64,000 nucleotides of DNA. Origin: Halomonas saccharevitans. GTDB lineage: Bacteria > Pseudomonadota > Gammaproteobacteria > Pseudomonadales > Halomonadaceae. The stretch covers positions 1 to 64,000 of the forward strand of contig NZ_FPAQ01000004.1 of the NCBI RefSeq assembly GCF_900116405.1, read 5' to 3'. The notes below the pieces were generated by a model, which made no database searches, had not been told where the DNA came from, and saw only the letters and a list, made by a program, of their open reading frames with translations. Below are positions 16,916 to 25,046 of this stretch, in pieces. Within the stretch, counting starts at the first letter, position 1; every line of letters begins with the position of its first letter. The position numbers and the translations under genes are program-made.

Positions 16916-17725
16916 ATGACCGAACCTGTCTCTCCTCTCTCGCCAGCGGGCGATCGCCATTTCGACGGCTTGGCCGACAAGTTCGCCGCGAGCCTTTACG
17001 GCGGTGCCCGGGGCGAGCTGCGTCTGGCGCTGCTCGATCGCCTGCTGCCCGAGATGCTCGACCTCGACGGCCAGCCGCTGCTCGACGTCGGCGGCGGCCT
17101 CGGCCAGCTGGCCGGCTGGTTCGTCGGGCGCGGTCACCCGGTGACCCTGGCTGAGCCCTCCGCCGAGATGCTCGCAAGGGCCAGGGAACACCTGGCCGGA
17201 AACAACGTCATCTTCCATCAGACGCCGCTGCAGGCCCTGCCCGGAAAGGCCCCCGGGCCCTGGTCGCTGATCGCCTGCCATGCGGTGCTGGAATGGCTGG
17301 CCGACCCGCGCGGTGCCCTGGCTACCCTGGCGAGCCTGCTCGCCCCGGGCGGGCAGCTCTCGCTGATGGTGTTCAATCGCGACGCGCTCAGGCTCTCCAA
17401 CGTCGTCAAGGGCAACCTGGAGAAGGCCCTTGAGGACCGTCTGGAGGGCAAGGGGCTTCGCAAGCGGCTGACGCCGATCTCGCCGCTGACCCACGGGCAG
17501 ATTGAGGCCTGGAGCGCCGAGAATGATCTCGTGATCCGCGAGGTGGCGGGCATCCGAGTGTTTTCCGACTACCTGCGACACCCGCCGGAGAGCGAGGCCG
17601 ATCGCGAGCGCCTGCTGGCGCTCGAGCATCGCTACTGCCGGGCCGATCCCCACTGGCGGCTCGGCCGCTACCTGCTCTACACGCTGGAGCGCCCGATCCA
17701 TCCCGCACAGGAGGCCACCCCATGA
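16916..17725 (+). CDS. cmoM: tRNA 5-carboxymethoxyuridine methyltransferase CmoM
   Basis: SAM-dependent methyltransferase that adds the terminal methyl ester to cmo5U34 to give mcmo5U34, widening wobble decoding by several tRNAs. About 269 residues. Class I motifs: DRHFDGLADKFAASLYGG at the start, LLDVGGGLGQLAGW (SAM loop), LAEPSAEMLARA, and the family block CHAVLEWLADPRGAL, LSLMVFN, and VRVFSDYL-like GIRVFSDYLRHP. The ATG at 16916 is chosen; a GTG three codons earlier is possible. TAGAAT at 16882-16887 may be its -10. rsmC follows with an ATGA overlap. The two genes making its substrate, cmoA and cmoB, are at 28.7-30.5 kb. Confidence 0.9.
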   Translation: MTEPVSPLSPAGDRHFDGLADKFAASLYGGARGELRLALLDRLLPEMLDLDGQPLLDVGGGLGQLAGWFVGRGHPVTLAEPSAEMLARAREHLAGNNVIFHQTPLQALPGKAPGPWSLIACHAVLEWLADPRGALATLASLLAPGGQLSLMVFNRDALRLSNVVKGNLEKALEDRLEGKGLRKRLTPISPLTHGQIEAWSAENDLVIREVAGIRVFSDYLRHPPESEADRERLLALEHRYCRADPHWRLGRYLLYTLERPIHPAQEATP

Positions 17726-18774
17726 GTGCTGAGACCCCCGTCTGCCAGCTGCTGGAGCGACAGGCGTTTGATTACCGCGGCTGGCTCTGGGTGGCGCCGC
17801 CCAGGGACGCCTGGCTGGAGGCGGGGCAGGGCCGCCTGCTCTCGGCCGACCAGGCGGTGCGCGCGGCCTGGCAGGCTCGGGGTCTATCGGCGCTTTCGCC
17901 CTTTGAAGAAGTCGACGAGGCACCTGCCGGGGCCGTGCTGTTCTGGCCCAAGAGTCACGCCCTGGGCGAGTGGTGGCTGCTGTGGCTCTGCGCCCACCTG
18001 CCGCCGGGCACGCCGCTGCAGCTGGTCGGTGAGAATCAGGGCGGCATCAAGCGCGTGCTCAAGGTGCTGGCGGCGCTGGGGCTTGGCTGTCGCAAGGTGG
18101 ACAGCGCTCGGCGCTGCGGCCTCTACGCGACTCGCCTGGACCGGGTGGGGATCGATCCCGACGCGGCCTGGATGAGCTTCGAGGCCGAGGGCCTGAAACT
18201 GGTCAGCCATCCCGGGGTGTTCGGCCACGGCAAGCTCGACGACGGCACCCGGCTGCTGCTGGGCGAGTTGCCCGGGGCGTTGGGTGGGCCGCTGGGGGAG
18301 GGCGCCGACGAGGCGGATATTCTGGATGTCGGCTGCGGCGACGGCATCCTCGCCGCCTGGCTGGCGCGACGCGGCGCTCGGGTCACCGCGACGGACGTCA
18401 ACGCCTTCGCAGTGGAGGCGACGCGGCGCACGCTCGCGGCCAACGGCCTGATTGGTGAGGCGCTGGAAAGCGACGTCTACTCGGCGCTAGACGCCCGGCG
18501 CGACGGCGCCCGACGCGACGGCGCCCGACGCTTCGACGTCATCATCAGCAACCCGCCCTTCCACCAGGAGCGGGCCATCGACTACGGCCCGGCGGGGCGG
18601 CTGATCCGCGAGGCGCCGGAGCACCTGAAGCCCGGCGGCCAGCTGCTGCTGGTGGCCAACATCTTCCTGCCCTATCCGGACCTGTTGACCCGCACCTTCG
18701 GCGGCTTCGAGATCCTGGCCGACGATCGGCGCTTCCGGGTCTATCGGGCGATCAAGGACGGATCGAGGGGCTGA
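17722..18774 (+). CDS. rsmC: 16S rRNA (guanine-1207-N2)-methyltransferase RsmC
   Basis: Two-domain methyltransferase of about 350 residues: a degenerate N-terminal domain (about 1-165) and a catalytic C-terminal domain with SAM loop ILDVGCGDGILAAWLARRG and the base-binding motif SNPPFHQ near residues 276-281, the NPPF(H) signature of exocyclic amine methylation. It modifies G1207 of 16S rRNA in the 30S subunit. The start overlaps the cmoM stop. An in-frame duplication encodes RRDGARRDGARR (nucleotides about 18496-18532) in the loop before the NPPF strand, a length variation in a tolerated surface loop. Confidence 0.9.
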   Translation: MSAETPVCQLLERQAFDYRGWLWVAPPRDAWLEAGQGRLLSADQAVRAAWQARGLSALSPFEEVDEAPAGAVLFWPKSHALGEWWLLWLCAHLPPGTPLQLVGENQGGIKRVLKVLAALGLGCRKVDSARRCGLYATRLDRVGIDPDAAWMSFEAEGLKLVSHPGVFGHGKLDDGTRLLLGELPGALGGPLGEGADEADILDVGCGDGILAAWLARRGARVTATDVNAFAVEATRRTLAANGLIGEALESDVYSALDARRDGARRDGARRFDVIISNPPFHQERAIDYGPAGRLIREAPEHLKPGGQLLLVANIFLPYPDLLTRTFGGFEILADDRRFRVYRAIKDGSRG

Positions 18775-18801
18775 TCAGGGCTTGATCAGGGCTTGATCAG
18801 G
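18771..18801. repeat. Tandem TGATCA repeat at the rsmC/greB junction
   Basis: Three near-identical 10-11-bp units, CTGATCAGGG, CTTGATCAGGG and CTTGATCAGG. The palindrome TGATCA supplies the TGA stop of rsmC (18772-18774) in the first unit and, on the other strand, the TGA stop of greB (18797-18799) in the third. Confidence 0.85.
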
Positions 18802-19321
18802 TCTGGGGGGCGCGATAGGCGATATCGGTGATCAGGTAGGTGGTCTCGCCGCCCGGCGCGGCCACCGTGGCCTCGTCGTCGAGCCCCTTGCCCAGCAGGG
18901 CCTTCGCCAAGGGGGCATCCACGCTGATCCAGCGCCTGGTGGTGTCGGTCTCGTCGTGGCCGACGATGCGGATGGCCAGCTCCTCGCCTTCTTCGTCTTC
19001 CAGAGTGACGAAGGCGCCGAAGTAGACGCGCTCGGTATCCGCAGGCAGCCGGTCGACCACGGTCAGCTCGTCGAGGCGCTTGGTGAGATAGCGGATGCGC
19101 GCGATGACCCGGTTGAGCTCCTTCTTGTTGTAGGTGTAGTCGGCATTCTCGCTGCGATCGCCCAGCGCCGCCGCCTCGCCCACCTTGGTCGAGAGGGCCG
19201 GGCGCTTGACCCGTGAGAGGTGGTCGAGGATGCCGCGCAGCCGCTCGGCCCCCTCGGCGGTGATCAGGTTGCTCTTGGGTTCCTGACGCGGGTCCTTGGC
19301 GGGGTCGCGCCAGCGCGTCAT
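18797..19321 (-). CDS. greB: Transcription elongation factor GreB
   Basis: Cleavage factor that rescues backtracked RNA polymerase. The 174-residue protein has the N-terminal coiled-coil domain (NLITAEGAERLRGILDHL through ENADYTYNKKELNRVIARIRYL) with the acidic tip around GDRSENADY, then the C-terminal FKBP-like domain (VYFGAFVTLEDEEG, SVDAPLAKALLGK). YNKKELN distinguishes GreB from GreA. The ATG at 19321 is chosen; in-frame codons upstream run into the IscB element. The element's end lies only some 10-25 bases before the start, so the ancestral greB promoter has been pushed about 1.75 kb away. Confidence 0.93.
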   Translation of the reverse strand: MTRWRDPAKDPRQEPKSNLITAEGAERLRGILDHLSRVKRPALSTKVGEAAALGDRSENADYTYNKKELNRVIARIRYLTKRLDELTVVDRLPADTERVYFGAFVTLEDEEGEELAIRIVGHDETDTTRRWISVDAPLAKALLGKGLDDEATVAAPGGETTYLITDIAYRAPQT

Positions 19322-19329
19322 GTTGCGGC

Positions 19330-21075
19330 CCTTCATCAAATTTTGCGCGGGATACCCGGTACTTTCAGTGCCGGGAGGGATAGCGCGTCGCCCGCAGGGC
19401 GACCTGTTACGCCACCGCCTGCCCCGCTCCTCCCTTTGGTTGAATGGATGAGGTGAGGTGGTAGCCGTAGCCATCACCGCGTTGGATCAGCAAGCAGTGC
19501 TTGTGCGAGATGCCTTGCACCGCTCCCTGCTCGGTCTGAATGTTGAAGCTGCCTGTTTTCCGAACAGCGACACGGCCCGTATGGATGCCGGCCTTCTTGC
19601 CGGTGGGCACGATGGCTTTCACCATGTCGCCGGTCTGAAAGCCGCGCACCTGCTTCTGTTGCATCAGGTGGCCGCGCGGGAAGCCGTGCTTATTGAGCCG
19701 TGTGCGCTGGTAGCTGCCGCGCCCGGTCGCCTTGATGACCAGCGTGGGGCGGCTCTCCCCATGCAGCCGGCCGAATGGACCGACGCAGGCGGCATCGAGG
19801 GCGTGGGTCTTGGGAATGCCGAGGCGCTGGCGGTTGTACTTGGTGCGCCCGCCGCTACCTGCTGTCATCGGCAGGCCGGTGGCCTTGAGGGCACCGAACA
19901 GCACCCAACGGGTCGCGTTGACGGCGCTGGCATCCCGCAGCGGGCGCTTGAGCTCACGTTGCACGCGCTCCAGTCGAGCATCCACCGACAGGCTGTTGGC
20001 CTTGAGTCGCTTCTTGAGCCCCTTGTCGGTGGTGAAGAAGGCGTCCAGCGTGCCTTTGCCTTTGCCCTGGTTGCAGACGTGGCAGGCCAGCGTCAGGTTG
20101 CTGACGCGGTTCGAGCCACTGTGAGCGCGAGGCACCACATGCTCGACCTCCAGTGGGGTGTCGGTATCACCACAGTAGGCGCACTCGCGCCCCCACTTTT
20201 CCAGCAGGTATTCGCGCACCTCGTACCCGAGCAGCGAGCCCTGCTGGTACTCGACACCGCTGATCTCCGGGTTCTCCAGCTTCTGCGTATCGAAGCGCAC
20301 CAACTCCTGACTGATGGCAGTGATCGGCGCATGTCGAGTCAGCCGGTTCACCCAAGCCGTGACGGTATCGACACGGTGCTGAATGCTGGGGGCCAGCCAG
20401 CCCTTGGGTCGGGTGCGGTTGTTGAAGCGTGGCGCCCGGTAGCGCAGGTTCTTGCTGCGGCGACGGCGACGAAAGGCTCGTCGCTGCTCCAGCGCCTTGC
20501 GAATCTGAAAGCCACGATGGACAAGATCGAACAGGCACAGCACATGACGATCCTCGGCATCCTCGCGCGCCAGCGCCATCCCGGTGGTCTTGCTGCCGGG
20601 GTCGATGCCGAGTCGCAGCGGCTGGGTGTCGCCACCCACACGATCCTTGAGCCGGATCGTGAACGGGTAGCGCTTATGCACCACCGCTCGCCCCCGCGCC
20701 AGCAGCAACCGGGCGCGTTTCTCGCTGCACGGCATCAAGGGCCGCTTCTGTTTATCCAATACGAAAACCGCCATGCGATTTTCTCCCTATCAATGCCCTT
20801 ACGGGCCTGGTGTCGCGGGCCTGTCGGCCCGTCTCCCCTCGGGAATGTCGATAACCGGCTCCTGCGTTTACACAGCGATCAGAACCTTCGGCGTTTTGCC
20901 TTGCGCCCGGGCGGCGTACCGCAGCATGATCCTGACCTTCCAGAGCCCGCGGCTGAGGAAGCACGGCGGGGTGGGTCTTGGCGACCTGTTACCAACGTAG
21001 CGGGTTGGCTACCGCTCTCCCTGGTCAACCGGGCTTGCTTTCACAAGCCTCCGGCTTCAGCCGGAGGTAGTTGAC
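19330..21075 (-). mobile_element. IscB (HEARO) mobile element inserted upstream of greB
   Basis: A unit made of an omega RNA region, an intact iscB gene and a 3' end with two hairpins (19387-19403, perfect 7-bp GTCGCCC/GGGCGAC; 19355-19375, CCCGG/CCGGG-type subterminal hairpin). No TnpA Y1 transposase is present, so it would depend on a helper in trans. The flank on the greB side reads ATGA (19336-19333 on the minus strand), the tetranucleotide reported beside HEARO elements. Exact ends are inferred to within about 10-20 bases. Confidence 0.7.
19407..20774 (-). CDS. iscB: IscB RNA-guided nuclease (RuvC-HNH, Cas9 relative)
   Basis: A 455-residue IscB protein, the OMEGA-family nuclease from which Cas9 descends; it uses an omega RNA to cut DNA matching a short guide. 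Domains in order: PLMP domain (KRPLMPCSEKRARLLLARG; PLMP at 12-15), RuvC-I (LGIDPGSKTTG, D58), arginine-rich bridge helix (about 97-116), RuvC-II (ISQELVRF, E157), HNH (zinc pairs C198/C201 and C231/C234; VEHVVPR with H212; N226), RuvC-III (THALDAAC, H324/D327) and the C-terminal target-interaction domain (GFPRGHLMQQ, VRGFQTGDMVKA, KTGSFNI). All catalytic residues are present, so it is probably active. The ATG at 20774 directly follows the omega RNA region on the same strand. No transposase is adjacent. Confidence 0.93.
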   Translation of the reverse strand: MAVFVLDKQKRPLMPCSEKRARLLLARGRAVVHKRYPFTIRLKDRVGGDTQPLRLGIDPGSKTTGMALAREDAEDRHVLCLFDLVHRGFQIRKALEQRRAFRRRRRSKNLRYRAPRFNNRTRPKGWLAPSIQHRVDTVTAWVNRLTRHAPITAISQELVRFDTQKLENPEISGVEYQQGSLLGYEVREYLLEKWGRECAYCGDTDTPLEVEHVVPRAHSGSNRVSNLTLACHVCNQGKGKGTLDAFFTTDKGLKKRLKANSLSVDARLERVQRELKRPLRDASAVNATRWVLFGALKATGLPMTAGSGGRTKYNRQRLGIPKTHALDAACVGPFGRLHGESRPTLVIKATGRGSYQRTRLNKHGFPRGHLMQQKQVRGFQTGDMVKAIVPTGKKAGIHTGRVAVRKTGSFNIQTEQGAVQGISHKHCLLIQRGDGYGYHLTSSIQPKGGAGQAVA

Positions 21076-21091
21076 CGCTTCCCTCCTTCGG
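20775..21091 (-). ncRNA. Omega RNA (HEARO RNA) of the IscB element
   Basis: Reading the minus strand from 21075 toward iscB: GTCAAC, a hairpin CCTCCGGC/GCCGGAGG (21048-21067), a hairpin GCTTG/CAAGC, then GGTTGAC (21030-21024) closing on GTCAAC. Further stems follow, including AACGCCGAAGGTT, GGCCGACAGGCC and GGCCCGTAAGGGC, up to the iscB start. This is the arrangement known for HEARO/omega RNAs: guide at the 5' end, scaffold next, nuclease gene downstream. The predicted 16-base guide is 21091-21076 read on the minus strand (CCGAAGGAGGGAAGCG). Boundaries are approximate. Confidence 0.8.
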
Positions 21092-21265
21092 CTGTCGGGC
21101 CCGTCTATCACGAGTCCATCCGTCGAGTCCGTCTGTCGAGAGAAGCAAGATACGCCATCGCCGCGGGGCTCGCCACGGGACCGGTCGCCCGCCTGGCAGT
21201 TCATTCGAACGTTCGTTACATTGCGGTGATGCGATCACAACAATAAGCCGTCAGGGAGTTTCGCC
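21092..21265. promoter_or_regulatory. Displaced upstream region of greB and promoter region of the TPR gene
   Basis: Originally the divergent spacer between greB and the TPR gene, now cut by the IscB element. It holds the palindrome TTCGAACGTTCG-like ATTCGAACGTTCG (about 21204-21216) followed by TACATT, a possible -10 for the + strand gene. No gene is supported here. Confidence 0.4.
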
Positions 21266-21925
21266 ATGCATCGTCGTCCGCTGTTCGCCACCGCGATTGT
21301 CACCGTCCTCGGCCCGGGGCTGCTCGTCGCCTCGCTGGCACAGGCCCAGGCCGAGCCCCAGGCCTGGGACCAAGAGGTGGGTGAGTTGCGCCATCGCTGG
21401 GAACGGATCACCACCGAGATGCCCGAGGATCGCCGCGAGTCCGCGCTCGAGTCGCTGGCGGATGAGAGCAGTGCCCTTGCCGAGGCCTATCCCCGGCAGA
21501 GCCCGGTGCTGGTCTGGCGGGGCATCGTCCTGGCCTCCCATGCGCGGGCGGCCGGCGGGCTCTCCGCCCTGGGCTCGGCCAAGCAGGCGCGCAAGGTGCT
21601 GGAGCGCGCCGTCGAGCTCGACCCCGAAGGGCACAACGGCTCCGCCTGGGTGACCCTGGGAGCCCTCTACGATCGGGCGCCCGGCTGGCCGGTGGCCTTC
21701 GGCGACGCCGAGACCGCCGAGCGGATGTTCCGGCGGGCCCTGTCGATCCGCCCCGAGGGGATCGACGTTCACTACTACTACGCCGCCTTCCTCGAGGAGG
21801 AGGGGCGCCGCGACGAGGCCCGTGAGCACGCTCGCCGCGCCATCGACGGCACGGCCCGCGCGACTCGCCCGCTTTCCGACGAGGCGCTGCGCGACGACGC
21901 CAGGGCACTGCTCGCTCGCTTCTGA
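21266..21925 (+). CDS. Exported TPR-repeat protein
   Basis: A 219-residue protein with a signal peptide (about 1-28, ending SLAQAQA) and helical TPR-type repeats: QARKVLERAVELDPEGHNGSAW and AERMFRRALSIRPEGIDVHYYYA are clear TPR halves. Periplasmic protein-protein scaffold is the likely role; no enzyme motif is present. AGGGAG lies nine bases before the ATG. It is divergent from the IscB element and is followed by nudF about 80 bases downstream. Family members are usually annotated as tetratricopeptide repeat proteins without function. Confidence 0.75.
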   Translation: MHRRPLFATAIVTVLGPGLLVASLAQAQAEPQAWDQEVGELRHRWERITTEMPEDRRESALESLADESSALAEAYPRQSPVLVWRGIVLASHARAAGGLSALGSAKQARKVLERAVELDPEGHNGSAWVTLGALYDRAPGWPVAFGDAETAERMFRRALSIRPEGIDVHYYYAAFLEEEGRRDEAREHARRAIDGTARATRPLSDEALRDDARALLARF

Positions 21926-22005
21926 GGGCGCGCTGCGGGGCCGGGTGGTTGGCATTCTCGTCCGCGGTCCCGATAATGGGCTCTTTGCACGATCGGGAGA
22001 CCGGC

Positions 22006-22656
22006 ATGAGCGACACGCGCCCGCCCGCGGACGATCACGACCTCACCCGCGAGCCGCCCTTCACGGCGGCCGACGTGGAACTGGAGGAGCGGCGCTGCCT
22101 GCACGAGGGGTTCTTCCGCCTGGAGGCGCTGCACCTGCGCCATCGCCTCTTCGAGGGCGGCTGGAGCGGTCGCATGGTGCGCGAGGTGCACCATCGCCAC
22201 GACGCGGTGGGGGTGCTGCTCTACGACGTGGAGCGTGACACCGTGGTGCTGGTCGAGCAGTTCCGCGCCGGGGCCCTCGATGATCCCGCCTCCCCCTGGA
22301 AGCTCGAGGTGGTCGCCGGGCTGGTCGAGCGCGGCGAGAGCGCCGCCGAGGTGGCCCGCCGCGAAGCCATGGAGGAGGCCGGCTGCGCGGTGGGCGAGCT
22401 GATCGAACTACATGCCTACTATCCCAGCCCAGGCGCCTGCGACGAGCGCGTCACCCTGTTCTGCGGCCTGGTCGACAGCCATGGCCTCGGCGGCGTGCAC
22501 GGGCTGGACGAGGAGCACGAGGATATCCGCGTGCATGTGCTACCGTTCCTTCGTGCCTGGGAACTCCTGCAGGCCGGACGACTCGACAATGCCATGTGCC
22601 TGATCGCCTTCCACTGGCTGGCCGGCGAGCGCGCATCGTTGCGAGCAAGGAGGTAG
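22006..22656 (+). CDS. nudF: ADP-ribose diphosphatase NudF
   Basis: Nudix hydrolase cleaving ADP-ribose to AMP and ribose-5-phosphate. About 216 residues. Nudix box GLVERGESAAEVARREAMEEAGC in the middle, preceded by the NudF-type VLVEQFRAGA and followed by YYPSPGACDERVTLFCG. I chose the ATG at 22006 (GGGAG upstream) over the frame-open start at 21949. It heads the set nudF-yqiB-cpdA with one-base or short gaps, the conserved gammaproteobacterial order. Confidence 0.92.
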   Translation: MSDTRPPADDHDLTREPPFTAADVELEERRCLHEGFFRLEALHLRHRLFEGGWSGRMVREVHHRHDAVGVLLYDVERDTVVLVEQFRAGALDDPASPWKLEVVAGLVERGESAAEVARREAMEEAGCAVGELIELHAYYPSPGACDERVTLFCGLVDSHGLGGVHGLDEEHEDIRVHVLPFLRAWELLQAGRLDNAMCLIAFHWLAGERASLRARR

Positions 22657-22657
22657 C

Positions 22658-23101
22658 GTGCCGAGAAACGCCTATGTCACCGACCTGAAGACCCTGCAGG
22701 GCGAATGCGCGGCCAACTTCATCCGCCTCAGCCGGCTGCTGGGCGATCTGGAGGCCGGCGAGACCCGTGAGGTGGCGCTGGTCAATCGGGGGCGCTGCCT
22801 GGGCGCGCTGTGTCTCGAGCTTCAGGAGCGCGCGCCCTACACCAGCATCGTGCGGGTCTCTCAGCGCGGGGCGCTCGATAGCGTGATCGAGTCGCCGCGC
22901 ATGCGCGTGCATCTCTATCATGACGTGCGCATGGCCGAGGTCACCGACTTCCAGCGTCAGCGCCACTTCCACGGCCGCTATCGCTACCCCAATGCGCGCA
23001 TGCATCAGCCCGACGAGAAGCTGCAGCTCAACCGCTTCCTCGGCGAATGGCTGGAGCACGGACTGGCCCACGGCCACTTCGACCTGCCGCAGCTGCCCTG
23101 A
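22658..23101 (+). CDS. yqiB: YqiB family protein (DUF1249)
   Basis: A 147-residue cytoplasmic protein of the DUF1249/YqiB family. Family features: ECAANFIRLSRLL near the start, a central MRVHLYHDVRMAEVTDFQ block, and RYRYPNARMHQPDEKLQLNRFLGEWLEHGLAHG at the end, which lines up along its length with E. coli YqiB (PNKKLHQRDEKHQINQFL). The start is GTG, one base after the nudF stop, with AAGGAGG overlapping the end of nudF. The molecular function of the family is unknown; its constant place between nudF and cpdA suggests nucleotide-related metabolism but proves nothing. Confidence 0.9.
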   Translation: MPRNAYVTDLKTLQGECAANFIRLSRLLGDLEAGETREVALVNRGRCLGALCLELQERAPYTSIVRVSQRGALDSVIESPRMRVHLYHDVRMAEVTDFQRQRHFHGRYRYPNARMHQPDEKLQLNRFLGEWLEHGLAHGHFDLPQLP

Positions 23102-23181
23102 CGACGTCGTCGCCGGCCGTCAGCCGGCACGTCTCGCGCCGAATCCCGCCCCTTCGCCCGCCCGATCGAGGAGCCGTCCCA

Positions 23182-23916
23182 ATGCGCCTGGTCCAGATCA
23201 CTGACTGCCACCTGCATGCCGACCCCGCGGCAAAAGGCCGGCTCGGCGTCCCGCTCCGCCAGCTCGAGGCCGTGATCGAGGCGGTCAACCGCGAGCGTCC
23301 GGATCGGGTGGTGGTCAGCGGCGACATCAGCCAAGACGAGACGGCGGCCTCCTATGAGCTCGCCGAGCGGACGCTGTCGCGGCTCGACGCCCCCTGGTGC
23401 TGGCTGCCGGGCAACCATGACCGTACCGACCTGATGGCCGAGTGCCGGGCGCTGCCCGATGAGCTCGACCTGGGCGACTGGCGTGCGCTGCTGCTGGATA
23501 CCCAGGTCCGCGGTCGCGAGGGCGGCGAGCTGGGCGCCGAGCGACGGGCGGCCCTGGAGGCGCGCCTCGCCGGTGACGATCGCCCGACGCTTCTGTTCCT
23601 GCACCATCCGCCGCTGCCCGTCGGCACGGCCTGGCTCGACGCGATCGGCCTGGCCGACGCCGAGGCCTTCTGGGGCCTCATTGCCCCGCATCGTCAGGTG
23701 CGGGCGGTGTGCTTCGGCCACGTCCACCAGGCCTTCGAGGGCGCCAAGCCCCTGGCCGACCGGCGGGTGGCGGTCTACGGCTGTCCCGCCTCCAGCGATC
23801 AGTTCCTGCCCGGCGCCACCACCTTCGCCCTCGACGAGGCCGCCTGGCCTGGCTATCGCCTTCTTGAGCTCGGTCCCGGCGCGCTCGAGACCCGGGTGGT
23901 GCGCGTCGCGCCCTGA
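23182..23916 (+). CDS. cpdA: 3',5'-cyclic-AMP phosphodiesterase CpdA
   Basis: Calcineurin-fold metallophosphoesterase hydrolysing cAMP to AMP, so it sets the level of the CRP signal. 244 residues with metal-binding motifs in order: QITDCHLH, VVSGDISQD, LPGNHD, FLHHPPLP and FGHVHQ. The ATG at 23182 has GAGGAG at a proper distance. It ends the nudF-yqiB-cpdA group; in E. coli yqiA and parE come next, but here 8 kb of other genes separate them (yqiA at 32269). Confidence 0.93.
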   Translation: MRLVQITDCHLHADPAAKGRLGVPLRQLEAVIEAVNRERPDRVVVSGDISQDETAASYELAERTLSRLDAPWCWLPGNHDRTDLMAECRALPDELDLGDWRALLLDTQVRGREGGELGAERRAALEARLAGDDRPTLLFLHHPPLPVGTAWLDAIGLADAEAFWGLIAPHRQVRAVCFGHVHQAFEGAKPLADRRVAVYGCPASSDQFLPGATTFALDEAAWPGYRLLELGPGALETRVVRVAP

Positions 23917-23934
23917 AGGCCCGCGAGATCACGC

Positions 23935-24058
23935 CGGGCCCTCCTCGTTAGCATCAAGTAGTTAAAATAAGCATAAAAAGATAGTTATTGATTCTTTTGG
24001 GTTATTAATTACCCGGGGTTACCCTGTCTCGCATGATCTCACCCGCCCAACGTCATGC
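23935..24058 (+). promoter_or_regulatory. AT-rich promoter region of cysDN
   Basis: A sharp low-GC island (23955-24015) with A/T tracts, unlike the coding surroundings. TTGGGT (23997-24002), a 17-base spacer and TACCCT (24020-24025) is a possible -35/-10. Sulfate-assimilation promoters are normally activated by CysB, which binds AT-rich upstream DNA; that link is inference. Confidence 0.4.
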
Positions 24059-24072
24059 GAGGTAGCCGGGCC

Positions 24073-25044
24073 ATGAGCAGTCTTTCCGCACCATCACGCG
24101 AGAGCGCCGTGGAGGCCGCCGTCGGCGACCCGACGCCGTCGCGCCAGCGCCTCACCCACCTGCAGCAGCTCGAGGCCGAATCGATCCACATCATCCGCGA
24201 GGTGGTGGCGGAGTTTGCCAACCCGGTGATGCTCTACTCTATCGGCAAGGACTCCTCGGTGATGCTGCACCTGGCGCGCAAGGCCTTCTATCCCGGGCCG
24301 CCGCCGTTCCCGCTGATGCACGTCAACACCACCTGGAAGTTTCGCGAGATGATCGAGTTCCGTGATCGCATGGCCGCGGAATCCGGCATGGAGCTGATCG
24401 AGCACATCAACGAGGAGGGGCGCGCCGCCGGCATCAATCCCTTCGATCACGGCTCCAGCGGCTACACCGACGTCATGAAGACCGCGGCCCTCAAGCAGGC
24501 GCTGGACAAGTACGGCTTCGATGCCGCCTTCGGCGGGGCGCGCCGCGACGAGGAGGCCAGCCGCGCCAAGGAGCGGGTGTTCTCCTTTCGCGACAAGCAC
24601 CATCGCTGGGACCCCAAGAACCAGCGCCCGGAGCTCTGGAACCTCTACAACGCCCGGGTCAACAAGGGCGAGTCGATCCGCGCCTTCCCGCTCTCCAACT
24701 GGACCGAGCTGGATATCTGGCAGTACATCCATCTCGAGGGCATCCCCATCGTGCCGCTCTACTTCTCCGCGCCGCGTCCGGTGGTCGAGCGCGACGGCAT
24801 GCAGATCATGGTCGATGACGAGCGCCTGCCGCTGGCCGAGGGCGAGGTGCCCGAGGAGAAGTGGGTGCGCTTTCGCACCCTCGGCTGCTATCCGCTGACC
24901 GGCGCCGTGGAGTCCCGGGCGGCCACCCTGCCCGAGATCATCCAGGAGATGCTGCTGACGAGGACCTCCGAGCGCAGCGGCCGCGCCATCGACCACGATC
25001 AGGCCGGTTCCATGGAGAAGAAGAAGCGCGAGGGGTACTTCTAA
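24073..25044 (+). CDS. cysD: Sulfate adenylyltransferase subunit 2 CysD
   Basis: Catalytic small subunit of ATP sulfurylase, making adenosine 5'-phosphosulfate from sulfate and ATP; activity is driven by GTP hydrolysis in CysN. About 323 residues, with an N-terminal extension of some 20 residues relative to E. coli. Motifs: PP-loop [53 protein letters not shown] and [23 protein letters not shown] precedes the ATG at 24073. cysN begins two bases after the stop. Confidence 0.96.
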   Translation: MSSLSAPSRESAVEAAVGDPTPSRQRLTHLQQLEAESIHIIREVVAEFANPVMLYSIGKDSSVMLHLARKAFYPGPPPFPLMHVNTTWKFREMIEFRDRMAAESGMELIEHINEEGRAAGINPFDHGSSGYTDVMKTAALKQALDKYGFDAAFGGARRDEEASRAKERVFSFRDKHHRWDPKNQRPELWNLYNARVNKGESIRAFPLSNWTELDIWQYIHLEGIPIVPLYFSAPRPVVERDGMQIMVDDERLPLAEGEVPEEKWVRFRTLGCYPLTGAVESRAATLPEIIQEMLLTRTSERSGRAIDHDQAGSMEKKKREGYF

Positions 25045-25046
25045 AG

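Noticed and set aside
19407..20774. iscB read as a TnpB or ordinary group-II-intron HNH protein
   Set aside because: The PLMP N-terminus, split RuvC with inserted HNH and bridge helix fit IscB; TnpB has no HNH, and no reverse transcriptase is present.
21266..21925. TPR gene as cargo of the IscB element
   Set aside because: It lies outside the predicted left end and is transcribed away from the element.
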